Assembly (NCBI RefSeq): GCF_034479515.1
Contig: NZ_CP140152.1
Span: 558,001 to 622,000 of the forward strand
From: Duganella zoogloeoides
GTDB lineage: Bacteria; Pseudomonadota; Gammaproteobacteria; Burkholderiales; Burkholderiaceae_D
DNA: 64,000 nt
Reading direction: 5' to 3'
The notes beneath the pieces are model-generated. The model saw only the letters and a list, made by a program, of their open reading frames with translations. It did not search any database and had not been told where the DNA came from. Shown piece after piece: positions 47,052 through 55,698 of the stretch (its first letter is position 1; each line of letters begins with the position of its first letter). The translations under genes were made by a program, and so were the position numbers.

Positions 47052-47879
47052 ATGAAAATCGCATTTATCGGCGGCGGCAACATGGCCTCCGCCCTGATCG
47101 CCGGCCTGGCCGGCAAACTGACCGCCGGCGCCGACATCCACGTGGTGGACCCGAACGCCGACGCGCTGGAACGCCTGCGCACCCAGTACGGTGTGACCAC
47201 TGCCACGGCGGCCGACGCCGATGCAGCGGTAGCAGCCGCCGACGTCATCGTGCTGGCGGTCAAGCCGCAAAGCATGCGCGACGTCGCAGCGCAACTGCGG
47301 CCGCTGATCGACACCGCGCGCCAGCCCCTGGTCGTCTCGATTGCGGCCGGCATCCGCAGCGCCGACCTGGCGCGCTGGCTCGGTTACGGCGCCATCGTGC
47401 GCTGCATGCCCAACACGCCGGCCTTGATCGGCATGGGCATCACCGGCATGACCGCCACCGCCGGCGTCTCTGCGCAGCAGAAGCAGGCCGCCGACGACAT
47501 CCTGCGCGCGGTGGGCCCCACCGTGTGGCTCGACGATGAAGCGCAGATCGATGCGGTGACAGCCATTTCCGGCAGCGGCCCGGCCTACGTGTTCTACTTC
47601 ATCGAAGCGATGCAGCAAGCGGCAAAAGAACTGGGCCTGTCCGACGAGCAGGGCACGCAACTGGCGCTGGCCACGTTCGCGGGCGCCGCGCAACTGGCCA
47701 CGCAATCGAGCGAACCGGTCTCGCTGCTGCGCGAGCGCGTGACGTCCAAGGGCGGCACCACGTACGCGGCATTGACCAGCATGGAGCAGAGCGGCGTCAA
47801 GGCGGCCATCGTCAAGGGCGCCAAAGCCGCCGCCGCGCGCGGCAAGGCACTTGGCGACGAACTGGGCGCCGCCGGCTAA
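47052..47879 (+). CDS. proC: Pyrroline-5-carboxylate reductase
   Basis: Reduces pyrroline-5-carboxylate to proline with NAD(P)H. The 275-residue product has the Rossmann motif FIGGGNMASALIAGL, RCMPNTPALIGMGITGM and the catalytic segment AISGSGPAYVFYFIEAM, ending in RVTSKGGTTYAALTSME. ATG 47052 gives the standard MKIAFIGGG start, one base after the yggS stop. Confidence 0.97.
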   Translation: MKIAFIGGGNMASALIAGLAGKLTAGADIHVVDPNADALERLRTQYGVTTATAADADAAVAAADVIVLAVKPQSMRDVAAQLRPLIDTARQPLVVSIAAGIRSADLARWLGYGAIVRCMPNTPALIGMGITGMTATAGVSAQQKQAADDILRAVGPTVWLDDEAQIDAVTAISGSGPAYVFYFIEAMQQAAKELGLSDEQGTQLALATFAGAAQLATQSSEPVSLLRERVTSKGGTTYAALTSMEQSGVKAAIVKGAKAAAARGKALGDELGAAG

Positions 47880-48065
47880 GGCGTACGCTGCGCGGAGCGG
47901 CACCGCGCGATCAACAGGGCGCTGGCGGGACTGATGGCGCAAGCCAATGAAACAAGCCGGTCCGCCCGTCACTGGCAGCACCACAATGCCGAGAGAGGCA
48001 ATGCGGTGCGCAGCTTCGAGGGGACCGGCTTTATCGAACGTTAGCCGGGGGGAGCTAGGCGGCGC
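47880..48065. other. Gap with nested inverted repeats and a short frame
   Basis: AAGCCGGTCC (47954-47963) pairs with GGACCGGCTT (48022-48031); inside lie GCACC/GGTGC and TGCC/GGCA pairs, so a transcript would fold as a branched stem. A 36-codon frame (47933-48043) crosses it, without a ribosome-binding site. It could be a shared 3' structure of the converging genes or a small RNA. No T-run is seen. Confidence 0.4.
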
Positions 48066-48416
48066 TTAGCGGCGCGAGACCAGCAGGCCTGCCAGCAGGC
48101 CGATGGCCGCGCCGATGCCCACTGCTTTCCACGGGTTGTCGTGCACGTACACGTCGGCCTGGCGGGCGGCGTCGCGGCTGTGGGCCAGGACCGTGTCTTC
48201 GAGCTTGCGCAGGTCGATGCGGGCGTTGCGCAGCGAGTCTTCGAAACGCGTGCGCGCTTCCGAGATCGCTTCGCCGGCCTTATCGCTGGCTTCGCTGATG
48301 TAGTCTTGCGCGTCGTGGGCGGCGGTTTTCACACCGGCGACTACCTTGTCGCGCGCTGCGCTGCTGGCATCCTTGATCTCGCCCAGGGTACCGTTGCCGT
48401 TTTGTGGTTGATTCAT
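48066..48416 (-). CDS. DUF883 family protein (ElaB/YqjD-like)
   Basis: A 116-residue protein with a polar, helical, amphipathic body and a C-terminal membrane anchor DNPWKAVGIGAAIGLLAGLLVSRR, the hallmark of the ElaB/YqjD family, which tethers ribosomes to the membrane in stationary phase in E. coli. ATG 48416 was chosen for the MNQPQNGNG start; upstream codons are unrelated. It lies downstream of ubiA on the same strand. Confidence 0.9.
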   Translation of the reverse strand: MNQPQNGNGTLGEIKDASSAARDKVVAGVKTAAHDAQDYISEASDKAGEAISEARTRFEDSLRNARIDLRKLEDTVLAHSRDAARQADVYVHDNPWKAVGIGAAIGLLAGLLVSRR

Positions 48417-48472
48417 ATTCACCTCGTCGTTATCGCTGCGGTAGAAAAAAAATACCCAAAAGTGCCCATGCC

Positions 48473-48500
48473 AAGCGCTTGCGGGATACCGCAAACGCTT
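48473..48500 (-). terminator. Hairpin at the 3' end of ubiA
   Basis: AAGCGCTTGCGG (48473-48484) and CCGCAAACGCTT (48489-48500) form a 12-bp stem with one wobble pair and a 4-base loop. The ubiA stop codon lies in the stem. A T8 run follows only about 20 bases later on the minus strand. Confidence 0.55.
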
Positions 48501-49353
48501 AGCGCACGACGTAGTCTAACGCGATACCGCCAAATACCGCCGCACCCAACCAATTGTTGTGGCGGAAGGCATAAAAGCAGGCGTCGCGTTCGCGTCCGCG
48601 TATCAAGGTGTAGTGATAGACGGCAATACCGGCCGCCACCACCAGTCCGGCCAGGAACCACACGCCCATTCCCATCTGCAAGCCCACCCACAACAGCAGC
48701 AGCAGGTGCACCGCGTAGCACACCATGATGGCAGCGACGTCATAACGACCAAACGTGATCGCCGAGGTCTTGATGCCGATTTTCAGGTCGTCGTCGCGAT
48801 CCACCATCGCGTACTCGGTGTCGTACGCCACCGCCCAGAACACGTTACCGATCAACAGCACCCAGGCTGCCGCCGGCACCGTATCCTGGATCGCCGCGAA
48901 CGCCATCGGGATGCCGAAGCCGAACGCAATGCCGAGGTACGCTTGCGGAATCGCGAAGAAGCGCTTGAAGTACGGGTAGGTGCCGGCGATGATCAGCGCC
49001 GCCACCGACAGCTGCTTGGTCAGCGCATTGAGCGGCAGGATCAGGCAGAACGAGATCAGCGACAGCAGGCCGGCGATGGCCAGCGCTTCCTTGCCGCTCA
49101 CGCGGCCGCTGGTGATGGGGCGGTTCACGGTGCGCTTGACGTGGCGATCGAAGTCCTGGTCGGCATAGTCGTTCATGGCGCAGCCGGCCGAGCGCATGAG
49201 CAGGGTGCCGAGCGAAAAAATCAGCACCAGCACCAGGTTGGGCCGGCCGTCGGAGGCGAGCCACAGCGCGCACAGGGTGGGCCACAGCAGCAGCAGCGTG
49301 CCGATCGGTTTGTCCAGGCGGACCAGGCGGAAATACAGGGCAAGCTTGTTCAT
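48499..49353 (-). CDS. ubiA: 4-hydroxybenzoate octaprenyltransferase UbiA
   Basis: An inner-membrane prenyltransferase that attaches the octaprenyl chain to 4-hydroxybenzoate in ubiquinone synthesis. The 284-residue protein has about eight helices and both Asp-rich motifs: [19 protein letters not shown] and [20 protein letters not shown]. It lies 60 bases after oxyR, a pairing often seen in Betaproteobacteria. Confidence 0.96.
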   Translation of the reverse strand: MNKLALYFRLVRLDKPIGTLLLLWPTLCALWLASDGRPNLVLVLIFSLGTLLMRSAGCAMNDYADQDFDRHVKRTVNRPITSGRVSGKEALAIAGLLSLISFCLILPLNALTKQLSVAALIIAGTYPYFKRFFAIPQAYLGIAFGFGIPMAFAAIQDTVPAAAWVLLIGNVFWAVAYDTEYAMVDRDDDLKIGIKTSAITFGRYDVAAIMVCYAVHLLLLLWVGLQMGMGVWFLAGLVVAAGIAVYHYTLIRGRERDACFYAFRHNNWLGAAVFGGIALDYVVR

Positions 49354-49413
49354 CGAGTGGCGTGTCGGCGACGGCGAAATAACAGTAAGGCCGCCATTAT
49401 CGCAAATATCGTG

Positions 49414-50349
49414 TCAAGGCTCTTCGCACAGGTTGGTAATGCCGGGCAGGTTGCACGCGGCGACCACGTCGCACACGGCGTCGATGGCCGCCTTGCGGGT
49501 AAAACTCTTGCGCCAGACGATGACCACGCGGCGCGACGGCGCCGGCGCGTCGAAGGGGCGGAACTGCAGCATGCCGTCGTTGGCGTTCATGTCCGGCACC
49601 GAGGCGCGCGGCAGCACGGTCAGGCCGATGCCGCTCGAGACCATGTGGCGGATGGTTTCCAGCGACGAGCCCTCGAACGTGCGCTGCATGCCGTTGCCGG
49701 GCGTGGAGAAGCGCGCCATTTCCGGGCACACTTCCAGCACCTGGTCGCGGAAGCAGTGGCCGTTGCCGAGCAAGAGCATGTTTTCGGATTTGAGGTCGTT
49801 GGCGGGAATGGCGCGGCGCTTGGTCCACGGGTGGTGGGCCGGCATGGCCACCACGAACGGTTCGTCGTACAGCGCCTGCATGGTCATGCCGTGGTCGGGC
49901 AGCGGCAGCGCCATGATGGCGGCATCGAGCTCGCCCTGGCGCAGCATCTCGAGCAGGCGCACGGTGAAGTTCTCTTGCAGGATCAAGGGCATCTGCGGCA
50001 CCTTGTCGATCATGCCTTTTACCAGCGGCGGCAGCAGGTACGGGCCGATGGTGTAGATCACGCCCAGGCGCAGCGGGCCGGCCAGCGGATCCTTGTTCTG
50101 TTTTGCCAGCTCCTTGATGGCGGCGGTCTGTTCGAGCACCAGTTCAGCCTGGGCGATGATTTGCGCGCCCAGCGGCGTGACCGAGATCTCGGCGCCACCG
50201 CGTTCGAACAGCACCACGCCCAGTTCATCCTCGAGCTTCTTGATGGCGACCGACAGCGTAGGCTGTGCAACGTAGCAGGCTTCGGCCGCGTGGCCGAAGT
50301 GTTTCGCTCTTGCGACGGCGACAATATATTTCAGTTCGGTCAGTGTCAT
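49414..50349 (-). CDS. oxyR: Hydrogen-peroxide-sensing regulator OxyR
   Basis: A 311-residue LysR-type regulator. Residues 1-60 are the DNA-binding domain (KHFGHAAEACYVAQPTLSVAIKKLEDELGVVLFER). The redox pair Cys199 and Cys208 (GNGHCFRDQVLEVC) lies at exactly the E. coli positions, so it should form the activating disulfide. ATG 50349 gives the standard MTLTELKYIVAVA start; 23 upstream codons were discarded. It is divergent from rfaE2. No katG or ahpC gene is adjacent. Confidence 0.95.
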   Translation of the reverse strand: MTLTELKYIVAVARAKHFGHAAEACYVAQPTLSVAIKKLEDELGVVLFERGGAEISVTPLGAQIIAQAELVLEQTAAIKELAKQNKDPLAGPLRLGVIYTIGPYLLPPLVKGMIDKVPQMPLILQENFTVRLLEMLRQGELDAAIMALPLPDHGMTMQALYDEPFVVAMPAHHPWTKRRAIPANDLKSENMLLLGNGHCFRDQVLEVCPEMARFSTPGNGMQRTFEGSSLETIRHMVSSGIGLTVLPRASVPDMNANDGMLQFRPFDAPAPSRRVVIVWRKSFTRKAAIDAVCDVVAACNLPGITNLCEEP

Positions 50350-50406
50350 GTGAGGTATTTGAACACAGGCGATGGGGGGATGCAATAATAGCGTCCCAAG
50401 CAGGAA

Positions 50407-50441
50407 CAACCAATACAACCATTTTCAACCACTAACAACCA
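50407..50441. repeat. Four phased CAACCA direct repeats
   Basis: CAACCA starts at 50407, 50416, 50426 and 50436, a 9-10-base period that puts each copy on the same face of the helix. They lie between divergent oxyR and rfaE2, ending 16 bases before the rfaE2 ATG. Confidence 0.7.
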
Positions 50442-50457
50442 AGCCATTCTAGCCGAG

Positions 50458-50952
50458 ATGACTGCCATGCCCGACTTCGAACAGAAAATCTGCACCCGCG
50501 ACCAACTGGCGGCCCGCGTGGCGGCGCTGCCCAAGCCGGTGGTGCTGACCAACGGCGTCTTCGATATCCTCCATCGCGGCCACGTCACATACCTGGCGCA
50601 GGCGCGCGCACTGGGCGCCTCGCTGGTGGTGGCGGCCAACACCGACGCCTCGGTCAAGCGCCTGGGCAAGGGCGACGACCGTCCGCTCAACAACTGCGCC
50701 GACCGCATGGCGCTGCTGGCCGCACTCGAATCGGTGAGCCTGGTGGTGGACTTCGACGAAGACACGGCGCTCGAAGTGGTGCAGCAGGCGCGCCCCGATA
50801 TCTACGCCAAGGGCGGCGACTATCAAATGGATGCGATTCCCGAAGGGCAGGCAGTGCTGGCCTACGGCGGCCAGGCCGTGGCGATCGACTTTGAACATGA
50901 CCGCTCCACCACGCGCCTGTTGACCAAAGTGCGCGCCTTCCATCCCAAATGA
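50458..50952 (+). CDS. rfaE2: D-glycero-beta-D-manno-heptose 1-phosphate adenylyltransferase
   Basis: Activates heptose 1-phosphate to ADP-heptose for lipopolysaccharide core. The 164-residue protein corresponds to the C-terminal half of E. coli HldE, encoded alone as is usual in Betaproteobacteria. The nucleotidyltransferase motif TNGVFDILHRGH and the late KGGDY and ST(T)RLL segments are present. ATG 50467 is an alternative start. Its stop overlaps the next frame as ATGA. Confidence 0.94.
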   Translation: MTAMPDFEQKICTRDQLAARVAALPKPVVLTNGVFDILHRGHVTYLAQARALGASLVVAANTDASVKRLGKGDDRPLNNCADRMALLAALESVSLVVDFDEDTALEVVQQARPDIYAKGGDYQMDAIPEGQAVLAYGGQAVAIDFEHDRSTTRLLTKVRAFHPK

Positions 50953-51236
50953 GGCTGGTGCTGATCATCCTGGCGACGCTGGTCTTCATCGTCGTCCAGT
51001 GGGGACCGGTGCTGTACGTGGCGCGCCGGCAGTGGCTGCGCGGCGACCCGTACTCGTTCCGCCAGCTGCGCTTCATGATGCCGGCGCAGTTGCTGGCCAC
51101 GGTGTCGCTGGCATTTACTGCCGACTTGCTGGGCATGCGCAATCCGGCGGCGCTGTTTGCCGGCGCCGCCATCGTGGTCAGCGCGGCGGGCGCCGGGGCG
51201 CTGGCGCTGTACTACCGGATCAAACGTCGGAAGTAG
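50949..51236 (+). CDS. Small two- or three-helix membrane protein
   Basis: A 95-residue protein with hydrophobic segments at ~3-24 (LVLIILATLVFIVVQWGPVL), ~45-60 and ~68-88 and a basic C-terminus (YYRIKRRK). I do not recognise a family. The ATG overlaps the rfaE2 stop (ATGA, 50949-50952), so it is translated with rfaE2 and may serve the envelope. Its last 17 bases overlap the converging oxidoreductase gene. Confidence 0.7.
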   Translation: MRLVLIILATLVFIVVQWGPVLYVARRQWLRGDPYSFRQLRFMMPAQLLATVSLAFTADLLGMRNPAALFAGAAIVVSAAGAGALALYYRIKRRK

Positions 51237-52518
51237 CAATCAAGGTCGCAATGCGCGCCGGCGCGATCGGCATGCGCACCGCATCCGGCCGCCAGCCATA
51301 CAGCACCTCGGTCGCGCCGCCGCAAATGCGGCCCTGGCATGGGCCCATGCCGCAACGGGTTTGCAGCTTGGCGCTGCGCCAGCTGGTATGCGCGCGTAAT
51401 TCTCCGTGCGGTACATCCTCGCAGCGGCAGACGATGGTGTCGTCGGCCGCCAGCGTGGCCAGCTCGGGGCGCAGTGCAAAAGCGCGCGCCAGGCGGGCGG
51501 CGAATTTTTTCCAGCGGGCGCGCTCGTCGAGCGCCGCTTGCATGCGCTGGGTCTGGCCGCTGGCGGCCAGGCCGGCGATGCGGCCTTCCACCAGCGCCAG
51601 GTCCACACCGCCGATGCCGGTGCCTTCACCGGCGCAGTAAACGCCGGGAACATCGGTTTGCTGCCAGCTGCCGGTCTGCACCACGGTCTGGCCGTGGTGC
51701 ACGGTGGTGGCGCAGCCGAGCGCCTGCGCCAGCTCCAGGTTGGGCAGCAAGCCGTAGCCGCAGGCCAGGTAGTCGCAGTCGAGTACCTGTTCTGTACCGC
51801 TCTTTCCCCGTCGTACCCGCACCGCATCCAGTGCGCCTGCTGCGTTGCTACGTGCCGATACCACGTGGCTGTGGCGCACATAGGCAATGCCGCGCAACTG
51901 CGCGAACAGGCGCAGCGCCTGCGCCGCCTTGGCCGGCGTGGCGGCCAGGCTGCCGGCAAAGCGCGCCAGCGCCGGCAAGGGCGCCTGCTCGACGATGGCG
52001 ACAACGTGGGCGCCGCGTTCCCTCAGCGTGGCCGCCACCGCCAGCAGCAGCGGGCCGGTGCCGGCCACCATCACCCGTTTGCCGGCTACCGGGTAGCCGC
52101 CCTTGACCAGCGCCTGCAAGCCGCCGGCGCCGGTCACACCGGGCAGGGTCCAGCCGGGGAAAGGCAGCAACCGTTCGCGCGCGCCGGTGGCGATGATCAG
52201 GTGATTGAAGTGCAGCGTAGTCGCTGAACCAGCCGAACCTGCAGCAGCGGCCGTCTGCACCTGCAACTGGCCGGGCGCGGGCGCGTACAGCACCCGCGTG
52301 TGCGGCAGGAAGCTGACGTTGGGCGCCGCCTGCAACGCCGCCCACATGGCGCCGGCCCGGATGTCGCTTTGCTGCTGCGGGCCGCCGCGCCAGATCTGGC
52401 CGCCGGCAACCGGGTTGTCATCGACAACGGCGATCGAACCGCCACCGGCCGCCGCCGCGTTTGCGGCCGCGAGGCCAGCCGGCCCGGCGCCCACCACCAC
52501 GATGTCGAAATACTTCAT
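51220..52518 (-). CDS. FAD/NAD(P)-binding subunit of a D-hydroxyproline dehydrogenase-type complex
   Basis: A 432-residue protein with two Rossmann folds (VVVGAGPAGLAAANAAA and VMVAGTGPLLLAVAATL) and a C-terminal Cys-rich 2Fe-2S (BFD-like) segment CRCEDV...RCGMGPCQGRICGG. It resembles HcnB/OoxA-type alpha subunits of FAD dehydrogenases. The neighbours are a 2Fe-2S subunit, a DadA-like oxidase subunit and hydroxyproline epimerase, indicating the D-hydroxyproline dehydrogenase complex of the Pseudomonas lhp type. ATG 52518 overlaps the stop of the 2Fe-2S gene by four bases. Confidence 0.85.
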   Translation of the reverse strand: MKYFDIVVVGAGPAGLAAANAAAAGGGSIAVVDDNPVAGGQIWRGGPQQQSDIRAGAMWAALQAAPNVSFLPHTRVLYAPAPGQLQVQTAAAAGSAGSATTLHFNHLIIATGARERLLPFPGWTLPGVTGAGGLQALVKGGYPVAGKRVMVAGTGPLLLAVAATLRERGAHVVAIVEQAPLPALARFAGSLAATPAKAAQALRLFAQLRGIAYVRHSHVVSARSNAAGALDAVRVRRGKSGTEQVLDCDYLACGYGLLPNLELAQALGCATTVHHGQTVVQTGSWQQTDVPGVYCAGEGTGIGGVDLALVEGRIAGLAASGQTQRMQAALDERARWKKFAARLARAFALRPELATLAADDTIVCRCEDVPHGELRAHTSWRSAKLQTRCGMGPCQGRICGGATEVLYGWRPDAVRMPIAPARIATLIATSDV

Positions 52519-52781
52519 GCCGCGCCTCCCAGGGTTTGCACCTGCATGCCGGGCGCGCACAGCGTCTGGCACGACAACTGGTGGGCGCGGCCGTCGATGG
52601 TCACGCGGCATTCGTGGCAAACGCCCATGCCGCACAAGGGCGCGCGCGCGGCGCCGCCGACGGCGCGCCGGGTAAGCGCCGCGCCATCGCACGCCAGCGC
52701 AATGGCGGCAGCCACGGTCACGCCGGCCGGCACGTCGATGGTGCGCGCGTCGATCGTCAGGGAAAGCAGGGCTGCTGTCAT
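52515..52781 (-). CDS. 2Fe-2S subunit of the dehydrogenase complex
   Basis: An 88-residue ferredoxin-like protein of the HcnA/OoxC-type gamma subunit. The Cys ligands lie in CGMGVCHEC and a later LSCQTLC. ATG 52781 was chosen because it overlaps the preceding gene's stop by four bases and gives a normal short N-terminus. It links the FAD centres of the two larger subunits. Confidence 0.88.
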   Translation of the reverse strand: MTAALLSLTIDARTIDVPAGVTVAAAIALACDGAALTRRAVGGAARAPLCGMGVCHECRVTIDGRAHQLSCQTLCAPGMQVQTLGGAA

Positions 52782-53881
52782 TGGAAGCGGTGCGGCAAAT
52801 AGGGGTGGTAGGAAATGCGGGAGCTTTCGCCCTGCATTTGCGCGGCCAGCAGTTGCGCCGTGGCCAGCGCGGTGGTGATGCCCAGTCCTTCGTGGCCGGT
52901 GGCCAGCCACAGTCCGCGCCGCGCGCTGGAGGGGCCGATCAGCGGCAGGCCGTCCGGCGTGGCGGCGCGCAGGCCGGTCCAGCAGCGCAGTACATTGAGC
53001 TCGGCCAGCGCCGGCGTCAGGGTGGCGGCATGGCGCAGCATGCGCGCCAGCATGGCCGGCTCCACGACCGGATCGACGGTGTCGAACTGGCGCGACGAAC
53101 CGATCAGGATCTGGCCCGTGGGACGTGGCTGCAGGTTGAAGGCCACCGAGTCGCCGCTGGCCGCATGCGCGCTCTTGATGTAGCCCAGCTCCACCAGCTG
53201 GTGCCGCACGAAACCGGGATAGCGGTCGGTGATGGCCAGGTGGCCTTTTTTCGGTTGCACCGGCAATTCCGGCAACAGCGCACGCGAGCCGGTGCCGGCC
53301 GCCAGCACGATGTGCTGCGCCTCAACGCGGGCGCCGTCGTCCAGCACTACCGCGTGGTCCTCGATGGCTGTTACGCGTGCGCGGCGGGTGACGGCGCCCC
53401 GGCGCATGGCGCGGTCGAGCAGGATGCGGGTGCTTTTCGGCGCATAGACCAGGCCGTCGCCAGCCACCAGCAAGCCGCCGGCCAGGCCGGGACGCAACTG
53501 CGGCTCGCGCGCGTACAGCTCGGCCGGCGACAGCAACGTGCAGGCGAGGTTGAAGGTCGACAAGGTGTGCGCCTTGGTGCGCGCAGCGGCGAGTTCCTCT
53601 TCGTCGGCGGCCACCCAGATGGTGCCGCAGTTGCTGTATTCGTGGCGTTGCGGGCGTTCGCCCACCAGCTCGCGCCATAGCGCCACCGAGTAGGACGTGA
53701 GCGCCAGTTCGGCCAGGTTGTCGTCCATGACCACCAGGTGGCCCATGCCGGCAGCGGTGGCGCCGCCACCGGCCGTGTCATGCTCGATGACCGCCACCCG
53801 CAGCCCGCGCTCGCTCAGCGCATCCGCACAGGCGGCGCCCACGATGCCGGCGCCGATGACGATCGCATCGGCAGCATTCAA
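52778..53881 (-). CDS. DadA-like FAD-dependent oxidase subunit
   Basis: A 367-residue DAO-family protein. The FAD motif [20 protein letters not shown] is at the N-terminus and [16 protein letters not shown] and [17 protein letters not shown] at the C-terminus. It probably dehydrogenates cis-4-hydroxy-D-proline, the product of the epimerase, to pyrroline-4-hydroxy-2-carboxylate. The start is TTG 53881, overlapping the epimerase stop (TTGA); no in-frame ATG is close. The substrate is inferred from the operon. Confidence 0.87.
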   Translation of the reverse strand: MNAADAIVIGAGIVGAACADALSERGLRVAVIEHDTAGGGATAAGMGHLVVMDDNLAELALTSYSVALWRELVGERPQRHEYSNCGTIWVAADEEELAAARTKAHTLSTFNLACTLLSPAELYAREPQLRPGLAGGLLVAGDGLVYAPKSTRILLDRAMRRGAVTRRARVTAIEDHAVVLDDGARVEAQHIVLAAGTGSRALLPELPVQPKKGHLAITDRYPGFVRHQLVELGYIKSAHAASGDSVAFNLQPRPTGQILIGSSRQFDTVDPVVEPAMLARMLRHAATLTPALAELNVLRCWTGLRAATPDGLPLIGPSSARRGLWLATGHEGLGITTALATAQLLAAQMQGESSRISYHPYLPHRFQ

Positions 53882-54810
53882 CGGATGCCCCAGGCATAGG
53901 GATCGTCCGGGTCCAACACCAGGTGCGCCTGCGACGTGACCCAGGCGCGGCCCCGGATCGACGGCACCAGGTTGCCGTCGCGGTAGCGGTACGACGCTTC
54001 GAACACGCTGCCGATCACGCTTTCCTGCTGCCACAGGTCGCCCTCGGCCAGCTTGCCGTCGGCCGCCAGGCAGGCCAGCTTGGCGCTGGTGCCGGTGCCG
54101 CACGGCGAGCGGTCGTAGGCCTTGCCGGGGCACAGCACGAAACTCTGGCTGTCGGCGCCGGTGCGCGAGGGGCCGAACAGTTCGATATGGTCGATCACCG
54201 CGCCGTGGTCGCCGGTAATGCCGGCCTGGGCCAGGGCTGCGCCCACCGCCACGCTGTAGCTGGTCAAATTTTCGACGTTGGCGAGGCTGATGTCCTGGCC
54301 ATGGCCATCGACCAGGAAGAACCAGTTGCCTCCGTACGCGACATCGCCGGTGACGGCGCCGTGGCCCGGCACCTCGACTGCGACCGCATGACGGGTGCGG
54401 CGCGCTGGCACATTCTCGATGGTGACGCTGCCGTCGTCGTGCAGGACCGCTTCCACCACGCCGGCCGGCGTGTCGATGCGGTGGCGGCCGGCGGCGATGC
54501 GGCCCATGAAGGCAAGCGACGCCACCAGGCCGATGGCGCCGTGGCCGCACATGCCCAGGTAGCCGACGTTGTTAAAGAAGATCACGCCGGCCACGCAGTC
54601 GGGGGCATGCGGTTCGCACAGCAGTGCGCCCACCAGCACGTCGGAGCCGCGCGGCTCGCACACCACCGCCGTGCGGAACTTGTCGTGGTCCTGCCGGAAG
54701 CGCGCCAGGCGTTCGTCCAGGGGGCCGGCGCCCAGCGGCGGACCGCCGGCGGTGATTAAACGGGTCGGCTCGCCGCCGGTGTGGGAATCGATGATGGAGA
54801 TGAGTTTCAT
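53878..54810 (-). CDS. 4-hydroxyproline 2-epimerase
   Basis: A 310-residue proline-racemase-family enzyme converting trans-4-hydroxy-L-proline to cis-4-hydroxy-D-proline. Both catalytic cysteines are present: Cys88 (MCGHG) and Cys237 (SPCGTGTS), which separates it from 3-hydroxyproline dehydratases. The family is named HypE or LhpA in different organisms. ATG 54810 gives [17 protein letters not shown]. It heads the minus-strand catabolic operon. The later steps (deaminase and ketoglutarate-semialdehyde dehydrogenase) are not in the window. Confidence 0.92.
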   Translation of the reverse strand: MKLISIIDSHTGGEPTRLITAGGPPLGAGPLDERLARFRQDHDKFRTAVVCEPRGSDVLVGALLCEPHAPDCVAGVIFFNNVGYLGMCGHGAIGLVASLAFMGRIAAGRHRIDTPAGVVEAVLHDDGSVTIENVPARRTRHAVAVEVPGHGAVTGDVAYGGNWFFLVDGHGQDISLANVENLTSYSVAVGAALAQAGITGDHGAVIDHIELFGPSRTGADSQSFVLCPGKAYDRSPCGTGTSAKLACLAADGKLAEGDLWQQESVIGSVFEASYRYRDGNLVPSIRGRAWVTSQAHLVLDPDDPYAWGIR

Positions 54811-54933
54811 ACCGGGATGGTAGGCTTGCCGGCGTACGCTGTCTTGCATCGGCTACGCATGATGGATGACGAAATCTGCACAATCAATAAAATTGTCGCG
54901 ACGGCGCAATGCGATGCTGGCACAATCGGCACC
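54811..54933. promoter_or_regulatory. Divergent hydroxyproline operon-AraC region with GCACAATC repeats
   Basis: GCACAATC occurs at 54878-54885, 54920-54927 and 54936-54943 (the last overlaps the regulator's start). ACAAT (54880-54884) and ATTGT (54892-54896) also form an inverted repeat. These are candidate binding sites for the AraC-type regulator. Confidence 0.5.
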
Positions 54934-55698
54934 ATGCACAATCACGACATCGAAAATCGGACCCCTGACGCCGCACGCCGCATGGTCGCTGGTGCAATCG
55001 CCGATCCGTTCTTTGCCGAGGCGCTGTTCGACGCGCTGCCCGACGTGGTATTTTTCGTCAAGGATGAACGTGGGCGCTACGTGGTGGTCAACCAGACGCT
55101 GGTCCAGCGTTGCGGCCAGCGGCACAAGTCGGCGCTGCTGGGACGTTCGGCCGATGAGCTGTTCAGGGCGCCGTTCGGCCAGACCTTTCTGGCGCAGGAC
55201 CAGGCGGTGCTGGCCGGCGGCAACGACATCGAAGACCAGCTGGAACTGCACCTGTACCCGAGCCGCGATCCCGGCTGGTGCCTCACCCGCAAGACCGCCC
55301 TGCGCGATGCGGCGGGCCGCATCGTGGGGCTAACCGGCATCTCGCGCGACCTGGCGATGGCGGACAAGAAAAATCCCGCCTACCGCAAGGTGGCGGCGGC
55401 GGTGAACCTGATCCAGGAAGCGTATGGCGAACCGCTGCCGCTGGCGGCGCTGGCGCGCATGGCCCACATGTCGGTGGCGCAGATCGAGCGGTACTTCCTG
55501 CGCATCTTCCACATCACGCCGCGCCAGATGATCATCAAGACCCGGGTGGAAGCGGCCTCGCGGCTGCTGGCGGGGGAGGCCAGCGTGGCGGAGATCGCGC
55601 AGGCGTGCGGGTATGGCGATCATTCGGCGTTTACGCGCCAGTTCAAAGCCACGACCGGGTTTACGCCGACGCAATTCCGCCAGCTTAATTTGCCGTAG
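54934..55698 (+). CDS. PAS-domain AraC-family regulator
   Basis: A 254-residue protein: an N-terminal PAS domain (~22-145, ALFDALPDVVFFVKDERGRYVVVNQ) and a C-terminal AraC double helix-turn-helix (MAHMSVAQIERYFLRIFHITPRQMI and VAEIAQACGYGDHSAFTRQFKATTGFTP). It probably controls the divergent hydroxyproline genes. ATG 54934 was chosen just before the PAS domain; ATG 54862 is a longer alternative. Its last 14 bases overlap the converging MASE1-GGDEF gene. Confidence 0.85.
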   Translation: MHNHDIENRTPDAARRMVAGAIADPFFAEALFDALPDVVFFVKDERGRYVVVNQTLVQRCGQRHKSALLGRSADELFRAPFGQTFLAQDQAVLAGGNDIEDQLELHLYPSRDPGWCLTRKTALRDAAGRIVGLTGISRDLAMADKKNPAYRKVAAAVNLIQEAYGEPLPLAALARMAHMSVAQIERYFLRIFHITPRQMIIKTRVEAASRLLAGEASVAEIAQACGYGDHSAFTRQFKATTGFTPTQFRQLNLP

